A stretch of 64,000 bases of DNA from Corbicula japonica (GCA_038501625.1 JAZAYU010000086.1:2676178-2740177); one strand, 5' to 3'. Positions 41,401 to 50,635 are shown, counted from the first letter of the stretch. Notes: a model not told the origin generated them from the sequence alone. Program-made: numbers and translations.

Positions 41401-43870
41401 ACACTTCGATCATAAATAGATTATAGACTTGGCTTGATTGAGTGCATCCATGTGTAGTAATTGAAATGTAAATTACTGTTCTTGGGTTTAAAAAGTCATC
41501 AATTTCAAATTAAAGACATCACAAACAACAAAAATGAGAGCCCAATGGGTTACCACCTTAGGAATGTTTAGTGGTTTTGCCACTTGGGTTTTAAACCAAA
41601 TTGTTTTTGTCAAGACTGATTTTTATACGCCCGTTTGAAAAACGGGACGTATTATGGGAACACCTGCGGCGGGCGGGCGGCGTCCACAGGGTTTCCGCTC
41701 TCTAAGTCAAAGAGTTTTCATCCGGTCTTTATCAAACTTGGTGAATATGTTGGTGGGCATAATATCTCGACCAAGTTCTATAACCAGCCAAATCCCCCCA
41801 GGCACTCCTGAATTATGGCCCTTGAATTGTCCAAAATTTGGGTTTCCACTCTCTAAGTCGAAGAGTTTTTTGTCCTGTCTTTATCAAACTTGGTGAATAT
41901 GTTGGTGGGCATAATATCTGGACCAAGTTCTATAACCAGCTAAATCCCCCAATGCACTCCTGAATTATGGCCCTTGAATTGTCCAAAATAAGGGTTTACG
42001 CTCTCTAAGTCAAAGAGTTTTCATTCGGTCTTTATCAAACTTGGTGAATATGTTGGTGGGCATAATATCTCGACCAAGTTCTATAACCAGCCAAATCCCC
42101 CCAGGCACTCCTGAATTATGGCCCTTGAATTGTCCAAAATTACTGTTTCCTCTCTCTAAGTCAAGAGTTTTCATCCGGTCTTTATCAAACTTGGTTAATA
42201 TGTTGGTGGGCATAATATCTCGACCAAGTTCTATAACCTGCCAAATCACCCCAGGCACTCCTGAATTATGGCCCTTGTCCAAAAACTGAATTAGCGGTAT
42301 CTGCTCTCCAAGTCGAAAAATTTTCATCGGATCATTACGCAACTTTGATGATTAGCATTTTGAAGGGCATATTTTGTGTCAGTTTGGCACTCCTGTTGTA
42401 GTTTGGTGTATGTGTTTTATTACGTGCGTAAAACTGTCTCCATTAGTGCATGTGTGCATCCCTCGGGATTTGTCCAGTTCATAACATTAAAATGCTTTGA
42501 TCTTGTTCAAAATTGGCCTGAATGGTATAGTCAGAGAGATGGATTGTCACACGCAAATCACAGGTTCCCATCTCAATAGTCAAAGTCACAGTTAGGGGTC
42601 AAAGGTCCTGTCAAAGCGGTGCTCAACATCTTGTAAACAGGCATTTTGTTGATAATTTCACTTACAGTTTGTCTTTTCACTTCAGAAAGTAATGGATGGA
42701 GAGAAGGAGAATGAGAACACAAACACAAGCTGTCCATCATTTAATACTCCGACCAATCGTTTTAGCTCTACACCTAAAGGACAACTTAGAAATACACCTA
42801 TACGACCCCTCACTGCAGCGTACATGGCTGCTAAGAGTGAACATGAGGTTGGAATATGTTTTAAATACAACTTACTTCAGCTACTTTTTTGCAAGAATTT
42901 ATATTTTTAAGTTTATCGAAAAGATTTGTATATGAGACGTGGTAAGAAAACTAGTAAAACTTGTGTTATGTTAAAGTCTGATGTTTAATTTTCTTTCATA
43001 CAATATCAACAATGGTTCGGTTTAACCCTTCACTCCATGGGATATGGAAGTTAACTCATGGGCAGACAGTTTAGATTGAGATCAACCGTCACATTCTGAT
43101 CACGATCTACACTGTTTCCTTCTAGATTGACTGGGTTATTACTGACCAAGAGGCAGCCATTGTAGATCCAGATCAGATGTCATAGATGTGCAGGCAGATC
43201 TTGTAGGACAAATGATAATACTTGTATATATGGAGCAAAGAGTTAACTGGTTAGAAAAAATGTGTAGACCTTGACTTGATTGCGGATCACTCGATGTGAA
43301 AACTCATCTGGGTCTACACAGGTCACAGTGTAGATCCAGATCAGCCAGTACATCTGTGCCCTCTTATCAGGTTTTGCACTGTTTACTTTTCGACTTGATT
43401 GGTTATTTCTGACCAAAAACCAAACAGTGCAGATCCTTATTTGGATTTACTCTGGTTGGACATGCGTAAAAATGTGTATATATGGATCGCGTCACGGGAA
43501 AAGGTACCTTTGGACAGTTGACATCAATCTCTGAAATGACGCAATAAATTTGAGCAGACGACATTATTTATTATGCATTTCGCGGTAAAAATACCTTTTT
43601 ATTGTCAAGATGTGTAACAAAATCACATTTTAGTTATAAGAAATTGATATAAAGTTGTAAGTTCTTTCTAAATTTAGTAAAAACTAATATATCACTAAAA
43701 ATGACCGAAGGTACCTTTTCCTGTGACATGCCCCATATGGAATAAAGTGTTAAATTTGTTGTGTATAATTGTATGTAAAATTCTGCTTTCAGGTTGTACC
43801 CAACAGTCAGGCTCCAAAGAAAAATACTGGAGTAATAAGTAAAGCAATGGAATATATGTTTGGATGGTAG
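29340..43870 (+). CDS. NUP35: Nucleoporin NUP35 (Nup53), initiating exon not located
   Basis: Ten exons join in frame: 29340-29464, 33130-33242, 36339-36456, 37303-37348, 38076-38187, 38719-38772, 39717-39786, 40871-40999, 42686-42847, 43793-43870; about 334 residues to the stop (vertebrate protein 326). Hallmarks in order: [11 protein letters not shown] and [10 protein letters not shown] near the N-terminus; [26 protein letters not shown]; the Nup35-type RRM fold from about residue 178 ([51 protein letters not shown]) to about 258; and the C-terminal amphipathic helix [10 protein letters not shown]. Nup53 is an inner-ring component of the nuclear pore that dimerises by its RRM, contacts Nup93, Nup155 and Ndc1, and touches membrane through its C-terminus. 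The short initiating exon lies upstream and was not recognised. All junctions keep phase, so the gene is probably functional. Confidence 0.96.
29700..30665. mobile_element. Probable DNA transposon, locally GC-rich
   Basis: Inverted ends 'ggcccaggtcacaaccc' (about 29848-29864) and 'gggttgtgaccagggc' (about 30611-30626) enclose about 775 bases rich in GCGTG/CACGC words, unlike the AT-rich surroundings. Outside them, 'cagggcttttcttgggg' at 29701 and a faint inverted counterpart near 30660 suggest an outer, possibly hAT, element. Class not settled; no transposase motif seen. Confidence 0.5.
30666..32780. other. NUP35 intron sequence without recognised elements
   Basis: AT-rich noncoding sequence between the GC-rich element and a family-P MITE. 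No exon of another gene recognised on either strand. Confidence 0.5.
32784..33046. mobile_element. Family-P palindromic MITE
   Basis: 'gaaccctttactgcatagat' at the left, two central palindromes around GTAGATCCAGATCAGCC and CTGATCAGGATCTACAC, 'taatgggttaa' at the right. Diverged; sits about 80 bases before NUP35 exon b. Confidence 0.7.
33130..33242 (+). CDS. NUP35: NUP35 exon b
   Basis: Acceptor CTGTTACAG, donor GTAAGT. Low-complexity Ser/Pro/Gly-rich linker ([18 protein letters not shown]...). Identified by phase and position, as the linker is poorly conserved. Confidence 0.85.
33815..33890 (+). repeat. Fragment of a Tigger/pogo-like end
   Basis: 'tacactgcaactccgttata' followed by three repeats of (gt/at)atcgcgat. 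Resembles Tigger subterminal repeats but the opposite end was not found. Confidence 0.4.
34465..35830 (+). repeat. Tandem array, about 163-base unit, about nine units
   Basis: The words 'cttgaaacttgga', 'tattcaccatcaaa', 'cataactctgct' and 'aagttatgccccttttt' recur with spacing mostly 157-172 bases (e.g. 34470, 34636, 34799, 34963, 35120, 35285). Units are diverged, more so towards the right. Inside the NUP35 intron 33243-36338. Confidence 0.9.
36185..36260. mobile_element. Family-P MITE fragment
   Basis: 'agtgtagatccagaacagcc' through 'tctgatctgaaaatacactg': one of the two internal palindromes only. Confidence 0.6.
36339..36456 (+). CDS. NUP35: NUP35 exon c ([11 protein letters not shown])
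   Basis: Acceptor TTGCTTGCAG, donor [24 protein letters not shown] matches the conserved KDK-GAPP-RS block; ends [10 protein letters not shown]. Confidence 0.93.
36537..36618 (+). pseudogene. Partial duplicate of NUP35 exon c with its own donor
   Basis: 153 bases downstream of the real exon end, the stretch encoding PAHSGM.SxFSTPSQ is repeated with a following GTAAAA donor, and the intron sequence after it ('ttcaggttgtagtt') is repeated too. The frame is still open, but only a weak acceptor (AATAAAG) precedes it. Confidence 0.75.
37030..37285. mobile_element. Diverged family-P MITE
   Basis: Two degenerate 'gtgtagat' palindromes ('ccatctgacctgatct', 'tgccagctgatctgggtcta') ending 'aaattaatgagttaa', just upstream of NUP35 exon d. 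Confidence 0.55.
37303..37348 (+). CDS. NUP35: NUP35 exon d (46 nt)
   Basis: Acceptor TTGTTTCAG, donor GTAAAA; encodes [15 protein letters not shown] plus a split Gly. Phases on both sides fit the neighbours. Confidence 0.85.
37395..37770. mobile_element. Two partial family-P MITEs
   Basis: 37397-37528 ('taaccctttccttcatggat' to 'ggagtaaaggat', internally deleted) and about 37575-37760 ('agccagcacatcc', 'gagccagctgatctggatct'). Confidence 0.6.
38076..38187 (+). CDS. NUP35: NUP35 exon e ([12 protein letters not shown])
   Basis: Acceptor GATTTTAG, donor GTAACA. The block [12 protein letters not shown] just before the RRM is a strongly conserved NUP35 signature. Confidence 0.95.
38310..38510. 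mobile_element. Family-P MITE
   Basis: 'aaccctttgctaacatggga', 'gtagatctagatctgatcag', 'gatcctggtcagatggcatg' and 'gctagctgatctggatctac' in family order. Confidence 0.65.
38719..38772 (+). CDS. NUP35: NUP35 exon f (start of RRM)
   Basis: Acceptor TATTTTCAG, donor GTTTGT. Encodes [18 protein letters not shown], beta strand 1 of the Nup35-type RRM. Confidence 0.93.
38955..39062. mobile_element. Family-P MITE, right half
   Basis: 'ctgatgtgccaattgatctg', 'gcacatgtgataaaaccctt', 'tatatagagtaaagggg'. Confidence 0.6.
39075..39340 (+). repeat. Interspersed repeat with 'cccccacaaagtgggag' head
   Basis: Head followed by 'ccatccgtacatatgtccgt' and 'tgtccccaaatcttgtg'. The head is the inverse of the tail at 48341-48375 ('gtttgtgggggtataa'), and the (CCGT/CCGA) words also correspond, so both belong to one repeat superfamily with array-like interiors. 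Confidence 0.55.
39395..39500. mobile_element. Family-P MITE fragment
   Basis: 'gaagatccagatcagtcttc' and 'caactgatcttgatcttcac': one internal palindrome. Confidence 0.5.
39717..39786 (+). CDS. NUP35: NUP35 exon g (RRM helix 1)
   Basis: Acceptor GTATTTCCAG, donor GTAAGT. Encodes [19 protein letters not shown] followed by LKHV. Confidence 0.95.
39835..40150. mobile_element. Family-P MITEs, one plus a partial
   Basis: 'ttaaccctttgctccatgga' at 39834, palindromes at about 39890-39945 and 39985-40035, then an extra unit 'ccacctgatctggatctaca' ending 'aagggttaa' at about 40147. Confidence 0.65.
40205..40400. mobile_element. Family-P MITE
   Basis: 'aagcctttcctctctatata', 'tagatccagatcagccctca', 'ctgatcaggatctgcaatgt' and 'gcccgctgatctgcatctac'. 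Confidence 0.65.
40525..40760 (+). repeat. Interspersed repeat with 'gcccgcctttgaag' head and (GTCT/GTCC) words
   Basis: 'gtctgtcagtccgtctgtct' followed by 'aggtcaaagatcaaggtcat' and 'agtgaccttcagt'. The same head-plus-interior plan as 39075-39340 and 41625-42660. Confidence 0.5.
40871..40999 (+). CDS. NUP35: NUP35 exon h (RRM core)
   Basis: Acceptor TTACTTTCAG, donor GTAGGA. Encodes [20 protein letters not shown], then [20 protein letters not shown] and K. Confidence 0.96.
41240..41400. mobile_element. Diverged family-P MITE
   Basis: 'gtgtagatccagatcagct', 'ggatctttatctacactgtt', 'gcaatgtagatcctggac'. Confidence 0.5.
41448..41612 (+). repeat. Family-G repeat fragment
   Basis: 'agacatcacaaacaacaaaa', 'atgagagcccaatgggttac', 'cttaggaatgtttagtggtt' and 'ccacttgggttttaaacc'. 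The most rightward family-G copy recognised. Confidence 0.6.
41625..42345 (+). repeat. Tandem array, 151-152-base unit, four to five units
   Basis: 'ctctctaagtc' recurs at 41698, 41849, 42001 and 42152 (and 'ctctccaagtc' at 42304), with 'catccggtctttatcaaact', 'gttggtgggcataatatctc' and 'cactcctgaattatggccct' in every unit. Preceded by a hairpin-like head 'gcccgtttgaaaaacgggac'. Units are very similar, hence young. Open frames here (both strands) come from the repeat; lies in the NUP35 intron before exon i. Confidence 0.92.
42686..42847 (+). CDS. NUP35: NUP35 exon i
   Basis: Acceptor TTCACTTCAG, donor GTTGGA (weak). Encodes [12 protein letters not shown], a Thr/Ser/Pro linker and [16 protein letters not shown]. 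Confidence 0.9.
43022..43246. mobile_element. Family-P palindromic MITE
   Basis: TTAA-bounded: TTAACCCTTCACTCCATGGG at the left and 'tggagcaaagagttaa' at the right, with both internal palindromes diverged. Confidence 0.75.
43255..43755. mobile_element. Family-P MITE(s) interrupted by a family-C MITE
   Basis: 'gtgtagatccagatcagcca' to 'ggacatgcgtaaaaatgtgt' then 'atata' on the left of the insertion, and 'tatggaataaagtgttaa' (43737-43754) on the right restore a normal family-P end when the family-C copy is removed. Confidence 0.8.
43483..43736. mobile_element. Family-C MITE, copy B, nested in a family-P MITE
   Basis: TGGATCGCGTCACGGGAAAA to TTTTCCTGTGACATGCCCCA, 254 bases, TA on both sides. 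Ends 56 bases before NUP35's last exon. CRE-like sites are mutated in this copy. Confidence 0.88.
43793..43870 (+). CDS. NUP35: NUP35 last exon
   Basis: Acceptor CTGCTTTCAG. Encodes [20 protein letters not shown] followed by YMFGW and TAG. The Trp-terminated amphipathic tail is the membrane-contacting end of the family. Confidence 0.96.
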   Translation, partial: VVPNSQAPKKNTGVISKAMEYMFGW

Positions 43871-44087
43871 TTGAAAATTGCTGGAAAAGGGACTGAAAAC
43901 AAATTGTGATTTTCAAATTAACAGTTGCTGGATAAAAGGGAACAGTATTCGATATTTTAAACTGGCTTTAGTAAAAGTTTAACAGATGGAATACTATCAT
44001 AGACCAAAGAACAAAGTGGTTGACAAATTAACGCATGTCAGGGTTAAAAGAAACAATATTTAATATTTAAAACTGAATTAATCCTTT

Positions 44088-44305
44088 CCTCCGTATATAT
44101 GCATTTTTACACATGTGCGACCTGTGTAGATCCTGATCAGATGGCACGTCGATCCAGATCATCTGGCACATCCATGCCGTGTGATCACGATCTGCACTGG
44201 TGCATTTTGGTCATAAAGCCAACAGTGCAGATCTTGATCAGACGGCACGGATCTGAATCTACACTGTTCACGTAATAAAGGTGTGTCTATGGAGGAAAGG
44301 CTTAA
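44088..44305. mobile_element. Family-P palindromic MITE
   Basis: TTAATCCTTTCCTCCGTATA to GGAGGAAAGGCTTAA; shares its right TTAA with the next copy. Confidence 0.85.
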
Positions 44306-44543
44306 CCCTTTCCTAGATATATACGCATTTTTACGCGTGTGCGACCTGTGTAGATCCTGATCAGCCGGCACATCCATGCCGTCTGATCTGGATCTGCACT
44401 GGTCGCATTTTGGTCAGAAATAACCTAATGAATCAAAAAGCGAACAGTTTAGATCCTGATCAGACGGCACGGATGTGCCGGCTGATCTGGATCTAAACTG
44501 TTCGCCCAAGAAATAAAGGTGTTTCTATACAGGAAAGGGTTAA
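44302..44543. mobile_element. Family-P palindromic MITE, best-preserved type copy
   Basis: TTAACCCTTTCCTAGATATA to ACAGGAAAGGGTTAA, 242 bases. Internally two palindromes: GTAGATCCTGATCAGCCGGC...GATCTGGATCTGCAC and GTTTAGATCCTGATCAGACG...GATCTGGATCTAAAC, joined by 'ttggtcagaaataacctaat'. TTAA flanks and CCCTTT ends fit piggyBac-type termini. Confidence 0.9.
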
Positions 44544-44725
44544 ATAAGAGTTAAACAGATGAAATACTTGTGGTAAATAGAACAGTGTTAGAAAATTACA
44601 TGTCAGGGGAAGTGCAATAGGAAAATTATGCTTGTAATGAATTACACTAGCATCACATTACATGAAATGTAACTTAATGAAATCAGTGATTGGCAAACAG
44701 ACCTTGCCTCAAACATTCCCCCTGA

Positions 44726-44731
44726 AATAAA
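44726..44731 (+). terminator. NUP35: Candidate poly(A) signal of NUP35
   Basis: AATAAA about 860 bases after the stop, immediately before a Tigger/pogo-type MITE (starts 44736). If used, the 3' UTR includes two family-P MITEs. A further AATAAA at 46096-46101 is possible. Confidence 0.35.
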
Positions 44732-44735
44732 AATA

Positions 44736-45620
44736 CAGTCCACACTCGTTGTGTCGAACTCGCCGGGACCGTTGATTTTAATTCGAGTTATCCGAAGTTC
44801 GACACATCCGAATTGACGCCAATGAACGTATAGTATACCGTATATGCTTCTTATCTATCATGAATATGCGTTTGTATGTCCAATATCAAATACATTAACA
44901 TCTCAATGCATTATTCTAATAATATTTAAACCAAGCATTGTTTGTATATATCAAAACAAAACAATAAAACAAATTATGAAATTGATTTTATTTATTACAT
45001 GTACATGTACATAGACTAACTATCATCGTCATCATAAAGTTAAATAATCAATGTTCTCGCGCTCGACCTCCATGATTGCCGCATACCTTGTTTCATAATC
45101 TTTCTCTTTGAGTGTTCTTTTTGTGCCTTTTTTTGTTGAGGAGTATTGACTACATTTGGATCAGTCATTTTTGCATGTGTTTTCGTAAAGGGATGCTCGC
45201 ATATTTTAAGGGCACGATGGTCACATCATTATCGTAATTAATCGCTGTTTGTCTTTAATTGCCATTAAAATATCTAAATGCATAAATTGAGTGAACATTT
45301 TACAAAACACACAATCATTATTGATTATTAAATAATCATGACAGTTTGCCCACCAGACCAGCTATCACTTTGATGATACCGCGCGCATTGTTCGACTGCG
45401 TCGATTTTCACACTTCGACTTATCCGATGTCTTTACATAGGATAATTGAGCCGGCGGGTTTAAAATTCAGTTCGACTTATCAAAACATTGTTTAAGTCGA
45501 ATTCGACTTAAACGGCGTAATATTATATGTAAAAAGAACAAATTTTGACGGGACCGTGAAATTAATTCGAGATAACCGATGTTTCGACTTAAGCGAGTTT
45601 GACACAACGAGTGTTGACTG
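44736..45620. mobile_element. Tigger/pogo-type MITE, 885 bases
   Basis: Inverted ends of about 30 bases: CAGTCCACACTCGTTGTGTC and, reversed, CAGTCAACACTCGTTGTGTC, with TA on both sides. Subterminal repeats 'aattcgagttatccgaagtt' / 'ttcgacttatc'. No transposase frame. Confidence 0.88.
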
Positions 45621-46332
45621 TATTTAATTTATTAATGTCGGCATATTGTATGTTTATGTTACTTAATTGGTGCATTTTGTTTGCTTTGAAATTGGCTGTG
45701 ACATTGGATTTAATATTTATTTACATTTGATCAAAAGGGAAACATAAAAATTGTTTTGATTTTAATATAAAATTTGATGAGTTATACCCCTTTTTGTACT
45801 TGGATTTTTATTCTGACAAAATACCAGAGGGCAAAACAAGTGTTGAACTGAACACCCATCTAGTTGTTGAAAGTGTACAGTAAAACCGCTTTATTAAGAC
45901 CATTCTGAAATTAAGACCATCTTGATAAATGACCACTAGTCCTGTCCCATTTTTACAGTTTTTCATAATTTTCTATCTCCAAAAAGACCAGCCTCTACCA
46001 AGACAACTTTTTCCCTGTCCCAATGATGTTCTTTATGAAAGGGTTTCACTGTACATATTTGTATGAACTGTCATGTATAAAATGTTATAAATATGAATAA
46101 ATTTTGATGACTAATTTCTACATATTTGTGCAGTTTTTCAGGATTTGATAAAGAATTTTTGAGCTGTGTCCTTAACATTTATGGTTAAGTAGAGGAACCA
46201 TGATCAGGGGTAGAGTATTTGACCCCTATCTTCAAATTTCGGGTTTGCGTCCTATTGGGGATTAACCTGTTTCAGTCTGCAATTTCCTAATTTCACAAAC
46301 AGCACGAGTAGTGACCGCAAGATTTTAAAACT

Positions 46333-46620
46333 GAGAATAGATACCAGTCTCAAAGATCAAGATTGGCTGAAATGGAGACCAGTCTCAAATCTCAAGAATT
46401 TCAATGGCTAAAATGGAGATCAGTCTCAAATTTCAAGGTTCTGATTGGCTGAAATGGAGACCAGTCTCAAATCTCAAGGATTTGGTTGGCTGAAATGGAG
46501 ACCAGTTTCAAATCTCAATGATTTGATTGACTAAAATGGAGACCAGTCTCAAATCTCAAGGATCTGATTGGCTGAAATGGAGACTAAAATGACTCCAATC
46601 TCAGTTTTATTATTTTAAGT
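46333..46620 (+). repeat. 41-base tandem array, six units
   Basis: ACCAGTCTCAAATCTCAAGG plus 'atttgattggctgaaatggag' recurs at 46333, 46378, 46419, 46460, 46501 and 46542 (spacing 41 after the first). Flanks 'gattttaaaactgag' and 'ctcagttttattattttaa' are inverted, so the array may lie inside a MITE. Confidence 0.9.
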
Positions 46621-47439
46621 CCTGCTTTTAATCCAGCAAAATCGATTTAAGTTGAGAGAATTTGGGTCACAATTATAAAATAAAAAAATAATTTCAAAAC
46701 TCAACAGTGCAGGAGTGATGTATGTTGTGAGAGGAGTTTAAACAGTTTCTTGCTGAAAACCTCATAAATGTTTGAATGAAAAAATAATTTCACACTGCAA
46801 AGTTTCTATGGTAAAATCTAGCCATTTGTAACCATTTTTTGGCTCTGCCGAGTTACTGCCCAAAAACAGTTTCTGGAAGGTCAGATTTTTCGAAGCATAC
46901 CATCCATTTTACTTAATTTTTATTTAAATTTCCCAACTGATTTTTATTTGATTTTCAAAACTCATACACAGCACCAATGGAGTTAACTTTTCTCATTGTA
47001 CAAATATGTCAAATATGTCATGGTGTGTGACTCCTCTAACTGGGAGATGGGTTGGAGTTGTATAGGGTTGTTGAGCATTAATAAAAACTGGTGGGAAAAC
47101 CTGGTTGGGGGAAAAACAATCTGGTAATGCAATCTTGACTGAAACAACCTTAAACTAGAATTATCACTGAAAGTGATTAAATACCCCCACATGTATGCTT
47201 GATAATTGAACTGGGAATGCTTCGAATCAATGGCATAATGTGCCCCACTTTCAATCCAAAGTGTCGTCTTCACAGTAGCCACATATTCAGCAAGTTTCAT
47301 CACAATATCTCATTCCTTCTAAATTTATTGAGCAGAAATGGTTTAAATATGTTAGTAACAGTGGCCTTTATCTAACTTTTATCTAAGAACTGTGTGCCGA
47401 ACATTGTTTATGAGAAATCATCCAGAAACCATTTTTTCT

Positions 47440-48375
47440 ATTTTTAGTAACAGTGACCTTGACCCCATCAGGCCCAATTTCAATACCAAGTTTCGTCTTC
47501 ATAGACACTACCTATATAGCAATTTTCATCACAATATCTCATTCTGAACCAAAGTTATTGAGCATACAGTTTATTTTCTATTTTTAGTAACAGTGACCTT
47601 GACCCCACAGGCCTTGAATCCCAAAAGTCATCTTCACAAAAACCATCAATACACCAAATTTCCTTTAAGAATCTCATTCCAAGCTATAGTTACTGAGTGG
47701 AAACGAAGTTTTGAAGTTTAAATAACAGTGACCTTGACCTTGAACCCACAGGCCCCAAAGTCAAACCTAATCTTTATCTTGTTATGTTACATCTGTGTCC
47801 CAAAAAATAATTAAATCTATGAAGTATTTCATGAGTTATAGTCCAGAAACAATTTTTCTTTTTTAAGTTACAGTGACCTTGACACTGACCCCTCAGGCCC
47901 CAAAGTCGAACTCGACCTGTATCTTCTGATATTACATATATGTACCAAAAAAGGATTTAATCTGTGAAGTTTTTCATGAGTTATTATCTGGAAACCCTTT
48001 TTCTATTTTTAGTAATACTGGCCTTGACATTGACCCCACCAGCCCCAAAGTCGAACTTGACCTGTATCTTGTGATGTTACATCTATTTACCAAACAAGGA
48101 TTAAATCTGTAAAGTGTTTCATGAGTTATCATCCGGAAACCATTTTTCTATTTTTAGTAACAGTGACCTTGACACTGATCCCACCAGCCCCAAAATCGAA
48201 CTTGACCTGTATCTTATGACGATATACCTATGTACCAAAAATTATTTAATTCTGTCAAGCCTTTCCTGAGTTATCATCTGGAAACGAAGAATCCGACCGA
48301 CCGACCGACCGACAGACCGACCGACCGACCGACAAGCTCACTCCTATATGCCCCCTCAAACTTCGTTTGTGGGGG
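47440..48375 (+). repeat. Array with 135-146-base units, ending in (CCGA)n and a hairpin-like tail
   Basis: 'tttttagtaacagtgacctt' recurs at about 47444, 47584, 47719, 47864, 48010 and 48154, each followed by 'ccccacaggccccaaagtc'-type and 'catgagttatcatccgg'-type words. After the last unit comes (CCGA)n (48293-48333) and 'cttcgtttgtgggggtataa'. Weak similarity continues left to about 46970. Confidence 0.88.
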
Positions 48376-48399
48376 TATAAAGACAAAAATAAGCATTTT

Positions 48400-48706
48400 A
48401 ACACATTCCTGGTCAGGATATGCAATGTTCGCTTTTTGGTCAGACACAACCTTATACATAAACAAAAAGCAAACAGTGCAGACCCTGATCAGACAGAATG
48501 GATGTGCTGGCTGATCTTGATCTAGACTGTACGCCCATGCCATAAAGCCATGGAGGAAAAGGTAAATCCTTTATTGAATCGGATATGGCTGATATCCCAT
48601 TAAGACCAGTGTAAATGAGGCGAGTCTACAGATCTGTGCATTCTGATCAGGATTTACACTCTTAACACATGCGATAAAACCTGTATACATAGAGTGAAGG
48701 GTTAAG
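48400..48706. mobile_element. Two partial family-P MITEs
   Basis: 48415-48562 ('ggtcaggatatgcaatgttc', 'gatgtgctggctgatcttga', 'catggaggaaaaggtaa') and 48562-48706 (internally deleted, ending 'agagtgaagggttaa'). Confidence 0.65.
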
Positions 48707-49084
48707 AGAGTACTGTGAGTTCATTAATATTTTTGGGTTACTTATTTTTTTGTGAGCAGATGGTCAACAAATTGAAAACCCTTGTGAAATAAAGAAGTTC
48801 AGGACAAAGTCATACTTGGAGAGAAAAATTATCACGGTATGAACTGCGGTGAGCCACATATTAAATGATATTATGAGTAAACAAACTTGTGATTTTTATG
48901 AAGCTTTTTATTTACAAATATATCCTTATTATGCATGGTAAATTACAATGTATATTCTATATTTGTAGACAAAGAAGTGAAAAGTAATATACATAACAAC
49001 AACAACAAGGCTACAGTTAACAAAATACATGTATCCACAAACTATTTCAAAGTTGGTCTACACTACGTTGATTTTCTATTTTAT

Positions 49085-49250
49085 AACCCAGCGCTGTCTG
49101 ATTTGGATCTACACATTGCTTTCTGATAAGAAATAACCTAATTTATCTAAAAGCCAAGGGAAGATCCTGATAAGATGGCACGAATAAGCTGGCTTATCTG
49201 GATGTACACTGTTAAGTTACATGATAAAAGTCTCATCTTTGAAGTAAAAG
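49085..49250. mobile_element. Diverged family-P MITE
   Basis: 'gatttggatctacacattgc', 'ggaagatcctgataagatgg', 'gctggcttatctggatgtac'. Confidence 0.5.
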
Positions 49251-49598
49251 TCCAATTGAACAATTTGAAGGCATTTCAGTAACTATGAAACCAGGGGTCA
49301 TCTGACCCCAGTTGAGAATTTACTAGGGGACATAATCAGATTAACACGAGTCTTTACCACTTATAAAATTGCTTCAACTTTCTTTAAATTTAATTTCAAG
49401 GGTGAAGTAAGTGTTTATTTCATATTTAAAATGCAAAAGGCACAATGTTTATTTATCCTCTTGCAAAATTTGACCACTTTTCCTAAATTCTCCTGCATCA
49501 AAATGACCCCAAGTGATAAATATTAAAATCACTGAATTGTACCTGTAGCATAATATTTAATGCCATTCAAGGTTTTGCCGAAATAATAAATACTGTTA

Positions 49599-50199
49599 CT
49601 GTAAAACGCATTAATTTCGCGAGGTCAAAATTTCGCGATTTTTTTCAAAAATCAGCAATTTTCTTTTTTCGCGTATTCATAAATTCGCGACGTCGTCATA
49701 CTCGAAACCGAAAATATAAAAGTATAATTTTATAACCATGATCACAATTTCATCGTTAAACACATGCAAGAGGTACAGATAAATACAATTGTCCAAACTG
49801 AGATATAAAGCAATTAATTTTAAATAAACATTATATTGTTAGGCAAGCTGCCTTTTGTTTAGGTGTGACATATAACAAACAACGCTGACAATAGCTATAT
49901 TGTTTCCTGTATCAGAATAAATTACTCAAAACTTAACATAGTTTAAAGAAATAATCGTTTATATTATTTGCCAAATTTATTAAAATGATTAAATCAAATA
50001 AATGAATGGTGCCTCATAAGGAATTATATGTGGCGTTTGAAGTGATAAACAGTTCTATTTTAAGTTGCCTCTTTTCGGATAATTATTATCGGATATATCA
50101 ACACTCATCATATATTCGCGATATTTATGAATTCGCGAGGCAAGCGATTCGCGAATATTAGCGAAAATAAAACTAAAGCAAATAAATCCAGTTTTACAG
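49599..50199. mobile_element. TA-flanked MITE with TTCGCG repeats (Tigger/pogo-like)
   Basis: Ends CTGTAAAACGC and, reversed, CTGTAAAACTGG, with TA duplicated at 49597-49598 and 50200-50201. Subterminal 'aatttcgcgaggtcaaaatt' and 'attcgcgaggcaagcgattc' repeats on both sides. 601 bases, no ORF. Confidence 0.8.
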
Positions 50200-50267
50200 T
50201 ATTAATAAACGATAATTAGTTGTAAACGAGACCACCACTGCAGAAATAATTTTATGGTGGGGTTGAT

Positions 50268-50519
50268 TTAAACCTTTACTCCATGGGATATGGCTGTTAT
50301 CCCATGGGCCAACAATGTAGAACCCGATCAGCCGGAACATCTGTGCCATCTGATCAGGATTATTCTATTCTCTTTTAAATTTGTTGGGTTATTCTGATCA
50401 AAAAGCAACCAGTGTTGATATAGGTCAGGTGCCAGCTGATCTAGATAAGACGGCACCTCATCTGGGTCTGCACCGGTTGCACATTTGATAAAACCTGTAT
50501 ATATGGAGTGAAAGGTTAA
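50268..50519. mobile_element. Family-P palindromic MITE
   Basis: TTAAACCTTTACTCCATGGG to 'tatggagtgaaaggttaa'; 252 bases, internally diverged. Confidence 0.75.
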
Positions 50520-50635
50520 TATAGGAGTAACTTTGTGTATCTATCACCATATTGGAGTATATGTAAACTGGGATGACGTGCAGGTTACTATCACCTGGAT
50601 ACTTGAACTACTGGAACCGTAACCTAAAAAGGGTA

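Noticed and set aside
41654..42342. Overlapping open frames on both strands with repeated peptides
   Set aside because: They arise from the 151-base tandem units whose length allows the same frames to stay open; no known domain and no splice context.
48290..48335. Short regular repeats considered as a CRISPR-like array
   Set aside because: Four-base units with no spacers, in a eukaryotic repeat tail. The longer arrays also lack unique spacers.
48230..48543. Frames with Pro-Thr-Asp or Ser-Val-Gly-Arg repeats
   Set aside because: Translation of the (CCGA)n tract and neighbouring MITE sequence.
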